Origin: Planctomycetota bacterium | GTDB lineage: Bacteria; Planctomycetota; Planctomycetia; Pirellulales; Pirellulaceae | Direction of reading: 5' to 3' | Length of the DNA stretch: 27,643 nt | Assembly (NCBI GenBank): GCA_024277285.1 | Contig: JAJRVM010000227.1 | Span: 1-27,643 of the forward strand | Part shown: one piece after another, positions 24,026 to 27,643 of the stretch | Numbering within the stretch: position 1 is the stretch's first letter | How the letters are laid out: every line of letters starts with the position of its first letter | The notes under the pieces: model-generated | What the model was told of the DNA's origin: nothing | Databases searched by the model: none | What the model saw: the letters and a program-made list of their open reading frames with translations, nothing else | Position numbers and translations under genes: made by a program

Positions 24026-25924
24026 TCAAAGCGTTCGCCAAAAACGTGGCGAGAATAGCACAAGAATCGAGAAGAGTTCAAGACGTCCGAGCATCATTAG
24101 CCATACGAACAAAGTCTTGCTCACCGGACTGAAGGAGGTGTACTGTTGCGTCGCTCCAACGATTCCCAATCCAGGGCCAATATTGTTCAGTGTTGCCGCG
24201 ACACCGCTGGCGCAATCAATTAACTTATGCTCGATGGTTGGCCCCCAAGTATTGTCCGGCTCGAACGCGACCAGGAACACCCAGCTGAGCACAAAGATGG
24301 TCATGATCAAGGAAAAGTAGACCAATACATTTTTGCGCAACCCCGGATCGGTGATCGCGGTCTTTCCGAGTCGCAGCGGTCGCACCACGGTGGGGTGACC
24401 GGCCAATTCGATTTCCTGGCGGAGGATCTTAGCCATCAAAACGTGGCGGATCACCTTCATGCCACCTCCCGTGCTGCCGGCGCAACCGCCAACGAACATC
24501 AAGACGAATAGCACTGCACGGCCGAAACTGTTCCAGCTATCGAAGTCGTGCGTGCCGAATCCTGTCGTCGTGATAATCGAGACGACTTGAAACAGGCCGT
24601 ACCGGACTGCGGATAAGAGACTGCTGAAGTCTTGGTGCAGTAGCCCGAATACGACGACGGCCGCGGTTGTCAAGACAATCAACCCCATGTAAGCACGCCA
24701 TTCAACATCCTGAAGAAGCTTCTTGGGCTGCCGGATGATACACAAGTAGAGGAGCGTGAAGTTGGTGCCGGCCAGGATCATGAACAGGATAATGCTGTAT
24801 TCAATGACGGCGCCGTTATAAAGGTTGGGATGCTGGGCGAAATGGCCGACACTGGCGTTGTACGTGCTGAACCCACCGGTCGCCATCGTGGCAAACGCGT
24901 GGCAGAGTGCGTCGAATACGGAAAGGCCGGCCAGTTTTAGTATCAGCGCAAGCACGGCGTTGAGGCCAACGTAGACGGCTGCAAATAACCACGCCGTTTG
25001 CTGCATGCGCGGCGTGGCCCCTTCCTTGGTTGGCCCCGGCATTTCGGCACGCATCAGTGCCTTGCCCGCCGAACCGCTGCCCAGCAGCGTGACAAACAAC
25101 ACAATGATCCCGAGCCCGCCAAGGAAGTGCGTTGTGCTGCGCCAAAAAAGAATGCAGTGTGGGAGCAAAAGCGGATCTTCCAAGTCGGCAAATACGGTCG
25201 CGCCGGTTGTGCTGAAACCTGATTGCGATTCAAAACATGCATCGGTTAGTCCCATCTTTACCCAACGCATGCGATAGTTGCCGACCCGATCGGTCGGCGC
25301 CCCTTCATCGGCGTTCGGATAAAGAACGACCGTCCGCCAGGCGGGGTCGGAGGCCACCAAGGCACGCAGTACTTGTTCTGCATGGTCGATGCCGGGCAGA
25401 TCCTGAAGTTCTTGAGGTGAGATTCCCACCGCTCTGGCATCGTTGATCGCCTTCATAACCGCGAATTGGTCTGGCGAGAGTGGCCTCATTTCCTCCCACT
25501 GTTTGCGCAATCGGAACGCTCCGAATTGGAATAGCAGCGGGGCTTCGTTCGGTGCAAGGAGGCGTACTCCCGAACAGCGATAGGCGCCGGTGATATAGAA
25601 CGGCATGGCGCCGAGTGCGGTTGCCAGAACCCAGCTGAGCCCGACGACGGCCATCGCTTCCTTGCGATACATCTGGCTCTTGGCCTTGCGGCCGAACCAG
25701 AGCAGCGCTCCCGATACGATGCCACAGATGACCATGCTGGCAATCAACGCCAGAAAACCCCGAGTCTCGAATGCGTATTCGTTGATGAGATCCGGTCCCC
25801 GAGCATTTTCCAGCGACTCGCGGAAACCCAGTCGCGGAAACGCCCAGGGCAGGCTGAAGATCATCGACGTGCCGATGAGCAGAGCCACAACTCCCAATAA
25901 CTTGCTGATCAGACGGTAATTCAT
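24026..25924 (-). CDS. trkH: TrkH/KtrB-type potassium uptake protein with inserted domain
   Basis: Membrane subunit of a Trk/Ktr potassium transporter, 632 residues. The four K+-filter repeats are seen in order: SGFSTTGATVF (235-245), FATMATGGFSTYNAS, SIITTTGFGTHDF and AATLNNIGPGLG; the usual multi-pass helices surround them. Between the first membrane hairpin (GAMPFYITGAY, to 115) and the first pore helix (LTDACFESQSG, from 226) there is a mainly soluble insertion of about 110 residues; most homologues have only a short loop here and are about 480-500 residues long. ATG 25924 (MNYRLISKLLG) fits the family N-terminus; an ATG at 25942 is also in frame. Neither has a strong ribosome site. No TrkA partner is in the window. 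Confidence 0.92.
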   Translation of the reverse strand: MNYRLISKLLGVVALLIGTSMIFSLPWAFPRLGFRESLENARGPDLINEYAFETRGFLALIASMVICGIVSGALLWFGRKAKSQMYRKEAMAVVGLSWVLATALGAMPFYITGAYRCSGVRLLAPNEAPLLFQFGAFRLRKQWEEMRPLSPDQFAVMKAINDARAVGISPQELQDLPGIDHAEQVLRALVASDPAWRTVVLYPNADEGAPTDRVGNYRMRWVKMGLTDACFESQSGFSTTGATVFADLEDPLLLPHCILFWRSTTHFLGGLGIIVLFVTLLGSGSAGKALMRAEMPGPTKEGATPRMQQTAWLFAAVYVGLNAVLALILKLAGLSVFDALCHAFATMATGGFSTYNASVGHFAQHPNLYNGAVIEYSIILFMILAGTNFTLLYLCIIRQPKKLLQDVEWRAYMGLIVLTTAAVVVFGLLHQDFSSLLSAVRYGLFQVVSIITTTGFGTHDFDSWNSFGRAVLFVLMFVGGCAGSTGGGMKVIRHVLMAKILRQEIELAGHPTVVRPLRLGKTAITDPGLRKNVLVYFSLIMTIFVLSWVFLVAFEPDNTWGPTIEHKLIDCASGVAATLNNIGPGLGIVGATQQYTSFSPVSKTLFVWLMMLGRLELFSILVLFSPRFWRTL

Positions 25925-26093
25925 GGCCGCAGTCAATCGCATGAAGGTAAGCTGGATAGCCCGTAGTGTGGAGAGCTTGAATCCTGGTTCTCCCCTTCAC
26001 CAGGTGCGTAGGCACCCTAGCATATCGGCCACCACGTTGGCAACGGTAGAACGTCGGATGCCCCATGCCGCAACCGAGCAAACGGTTGCAAGT

Positions 26094-27527
26094 TTAAGGC
26101 ATTCGCACGTCGATGGTGATAATATGTCCCGAGGTGTTAACGTCAACGACGTCACCGATATCCAGCCGGTCCGCAAAGGCCTGGATGTCGTTGACGGGCC
26201 CGACGGCAACACGAAGCATGCCGTTGTTGAGCGACGCGGCGTACCCGGTTTGGTCGGCGTGAGCGGCCTTACGGATCGCCTGAGTGATTTCTTGGAACCG
26301 CTTGCCGGTAACGGGATCGGCCTCCACGGTCACGACACGCTCGACGCCAAACCGGGAGGCGAGTTTGGCAACCGATGATTCAAAGCTAGGAGGAGAGCGA
26401 CGTGTGCCTCCGGTTTCGGGCCCGGTACGGGACGCACGATTGCCGCGAGAAGGGCCGCCAGGTGTGAACGGGTTCGGCGCTAGCGAACCACGTTTCCCTC
26501 GAGACGGCACGTTGGCACCACTTGGCACGGAATCCGGTTGCCCAAGAGGCGTACTCGAACGCCGATTTGAACCGAATCGCTCCGCATGTGACGAATGAGG
26601 CTGAGGCGATGGGTGTGCTTGCTCCAGACGCTTTCCCATGCCGTTGATAGAAGGCTGATCGTCCGGGCGATTTGCTTGCTCGTGCTCCGGGACGTTGGCG
26701 GTGCTTCTGTCGTGCCCCGTTAAGTTGCCAATCAGCGCGATTGGGATGATTACTACTGGCAGTGCAACGGTCAGCATGATGTACATGACGGCAAAAAAAC
26801 GCAGTATATTTGCCTTTGGGAATAACAGAACCGCGATGTTGTAGGCCAACAACACGGCAGCTACAAACGCGACAAAGAGCGGGACAAGCAACAGTGGCGC
26901 GCCAACGATGGCCACGCTCGGTATCGGAACGCCCGCGCGTGCCGCAAGTATTATCCCCACGTAGGCAAGCAGGGCGAAGCCCAGAGTTGCGAAGAACCAC
27001 ATGGTCAACCGGCCAATGCGACGCGTTGTTGATTTCCTGTTGTGGCGCGCTGTGCCTTCTCTCAATCCTGCGAACAAAATGACCGCACCGACTGTCAATA
27101 GCAACGCGTGCGGCAATAAAGCGAAGTCGAAACCTTTGCTGATGAATCGATGCAGTGCCAAGACGAGTGTCACACTTATGCCGATCCCCACCCCGATCAT
27201 GAGCGTTTTGTTCCGCAGAAGCTGCTCCAGACGGTGGCTGCCTAGTCTCGTCGCGTGGGACGGCGCGTGACGCTCATGGTGATCAAGCGGTGAGGCTCTC
27301 CAGGGACCGTTTGTCGCGGGTTCGGACAACGGGGCAAATTCATTGGTGTTGCCAGGCGAATCGATGAACGGCGAGGGGATATCGTTACCGGTCAGCACAA
27401 CGTCGACTATCTGTACCGGGACGTCAACCGACGCTTGGCAACGAGGGCATTGCACGCGCTTGCCAGCCCATGTGTCTGGCACCGCGTACTGTTTGCCGCA
27501 TCGACCGCAATTTGCCTCGATTCCCAT
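26094..27527 (-). CDS. Zinc-ribbon multi-pass membrane protein, unknown function
   Basis: A 477-residue protein of a planctomycete-type architecture. ATG 27527 has AGGAG 8 nt upstream. The N-terminus has a zinc ribbon with Cys7, Cys10, Cys27 and Cys30 (CGRCGKQY…VQCPRCQ). After an acidic/Pro-rich linker come about five or six membrane helices (from LMIGVGIGISVTLVLAL near residue 110 to VALPVVIIPIALIGNL near 265). Then follow a long low-complexity Ser/Pro/Arg/Gly-rich linker (about 275-385) and a C-terminal alpha/beta domain (SVAKLASRFGVERVVTVEAD … GMLRVAVGPVNDIQAFADRL … HIITIDV) that looks like a ferredoxin-like fold. Function unknown. It lies 169 bp upstream of the potassium transporter on the same strand, so cotranscription is possible but not shown. 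Confidence 0.75.
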   Translation of the reverse strand: MGIEANCGRCGKQYAVPDTWAGKRVQCPRCQASVDVPVQIVDVVLTGNDIPSPFIDSPGNTNEFAPLSEPATNGPWRASPLDHHERHAPSHATRLGSHRLEQLLRNKTLMIGVGIGISVTLVLALHRFISKGFDFALLPHALLLTVGAVILFAGLREGTARHNRKSTTRRIGRLTMWFFATLGFALLAYVGIILAARAGVPIPSVAIVGAPLLLVPLFVAFVAAVLLAYNIAVLLFPKANILRFFAVMYIMLTVALPVVIIPIALIGNLTGHDRSTANVPEHEQANRPDDQPSINGMGKRLEQAHPSPQPHSSHAERFGSNRRSSTPLGQPDSVPSGANVPSRGKRGSLAPNPFTPGGPSRGNRASRTGPETGGTRRSPPSFESSVAKLASRFGVERVVTVEADPVTGKRFQEITQAIRKAAHADQTGYAASLNNGMLRVAVGPVNDIQAFADRLDIGDVVDVNTSGHIITIDVRMP

Positions 27528-27643
27528 CGATCGCACTCCTGTTGCCGGCAGGTCCTATGACCGAGAAAGGAGAATGAACGGACGCACTACCTATCCGAGC
27601 ATACGATCTTGCCGGTCGTTGATCCACCTCTCTCCTCAAAAAA

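Overview
The window reads as chromosomal DNA of a planctomycete, most likely of the Pirellula/Rhodopirellula type. The evidence is the combination of gene families: an adjacent DUF1800 + DUF1501 pair, a hydrazine-synthase-alpha-like cytochrome, a PEP-CTERM protein, a DUF1570 metallopeptidase-like protein, a zinc-ribbon multi-pass membrane protein, Gfo/Idh/MocA and Tat-exported isomerase genes, and RHS toxin tips next to a RAYT transposase. No tRNA, rRNA, CRISPR array or intact mobile element was found.

Left end (1-2400): a decayed accessory zone. An unrecognised gene runs in from the left edge and is followed by a 79-residue protein. Then come remnants of two different RHS/YD-type toxin C-terminal tips, a zinc-ribbon membrane protein placed 2 nt behind the first tip (possibly its immunity partner), and a RAYT (IS200-like, HUH) transposase remnant. 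Each of these four coding remnants changes reading frame once, so the zone is either a pseudogene graveyard or locally error-prone sequence.

Centre (2484-14648): an alpha/beta hydrolase on the minus strand diverges from a two-gene ABC-2 exporter. Next are a secreted DUF3352-like protein preceded by a 15-bp tandem repeat, then the DUF1800/DUF1501 pair (each preceded by a copy of one GC-rich hairpin element, the pair closed by an intrinsic terminator), a PEP-CTERM protein with its own terminator-like hairpin, and a large exported di-haem protein related to the hydrazine synthase alpha subunit. Most products of this part carry export signals, consistent with cell-envelope and periplasmic roles.

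Right part (14884-27527): a family C69 dipeptidase and a DUF1570 protein are divergent. A short PepSY-type membrane protein, probably 5'-truncated, follows. A Gfo/Idh/MocA oxidoreductase and a Tat-exported xylose-isomerase-like protein are convergent. A class V aminotransferase is cut off after about 135 residues close to the 3' end of zwf, whose product looks eukaryote-type. A TrkH-type potassium transporter with an unusual soluble insertion and a zinc-ribbon/multi-pass membrane protein with a C-terminal alpha/beta domain finish the window, both on the minus strand.

The most interesting points are the degraded toxin-tip/zinc-ribbon cassette, the hairpin elements shared by the DUF1800 and DUF1501 genes, the hydrazine-synthase-like protein, the TrkH insertion, and the junction where the aminotransferase stops. 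All family assignments were made by eye from motifs, without database searches.
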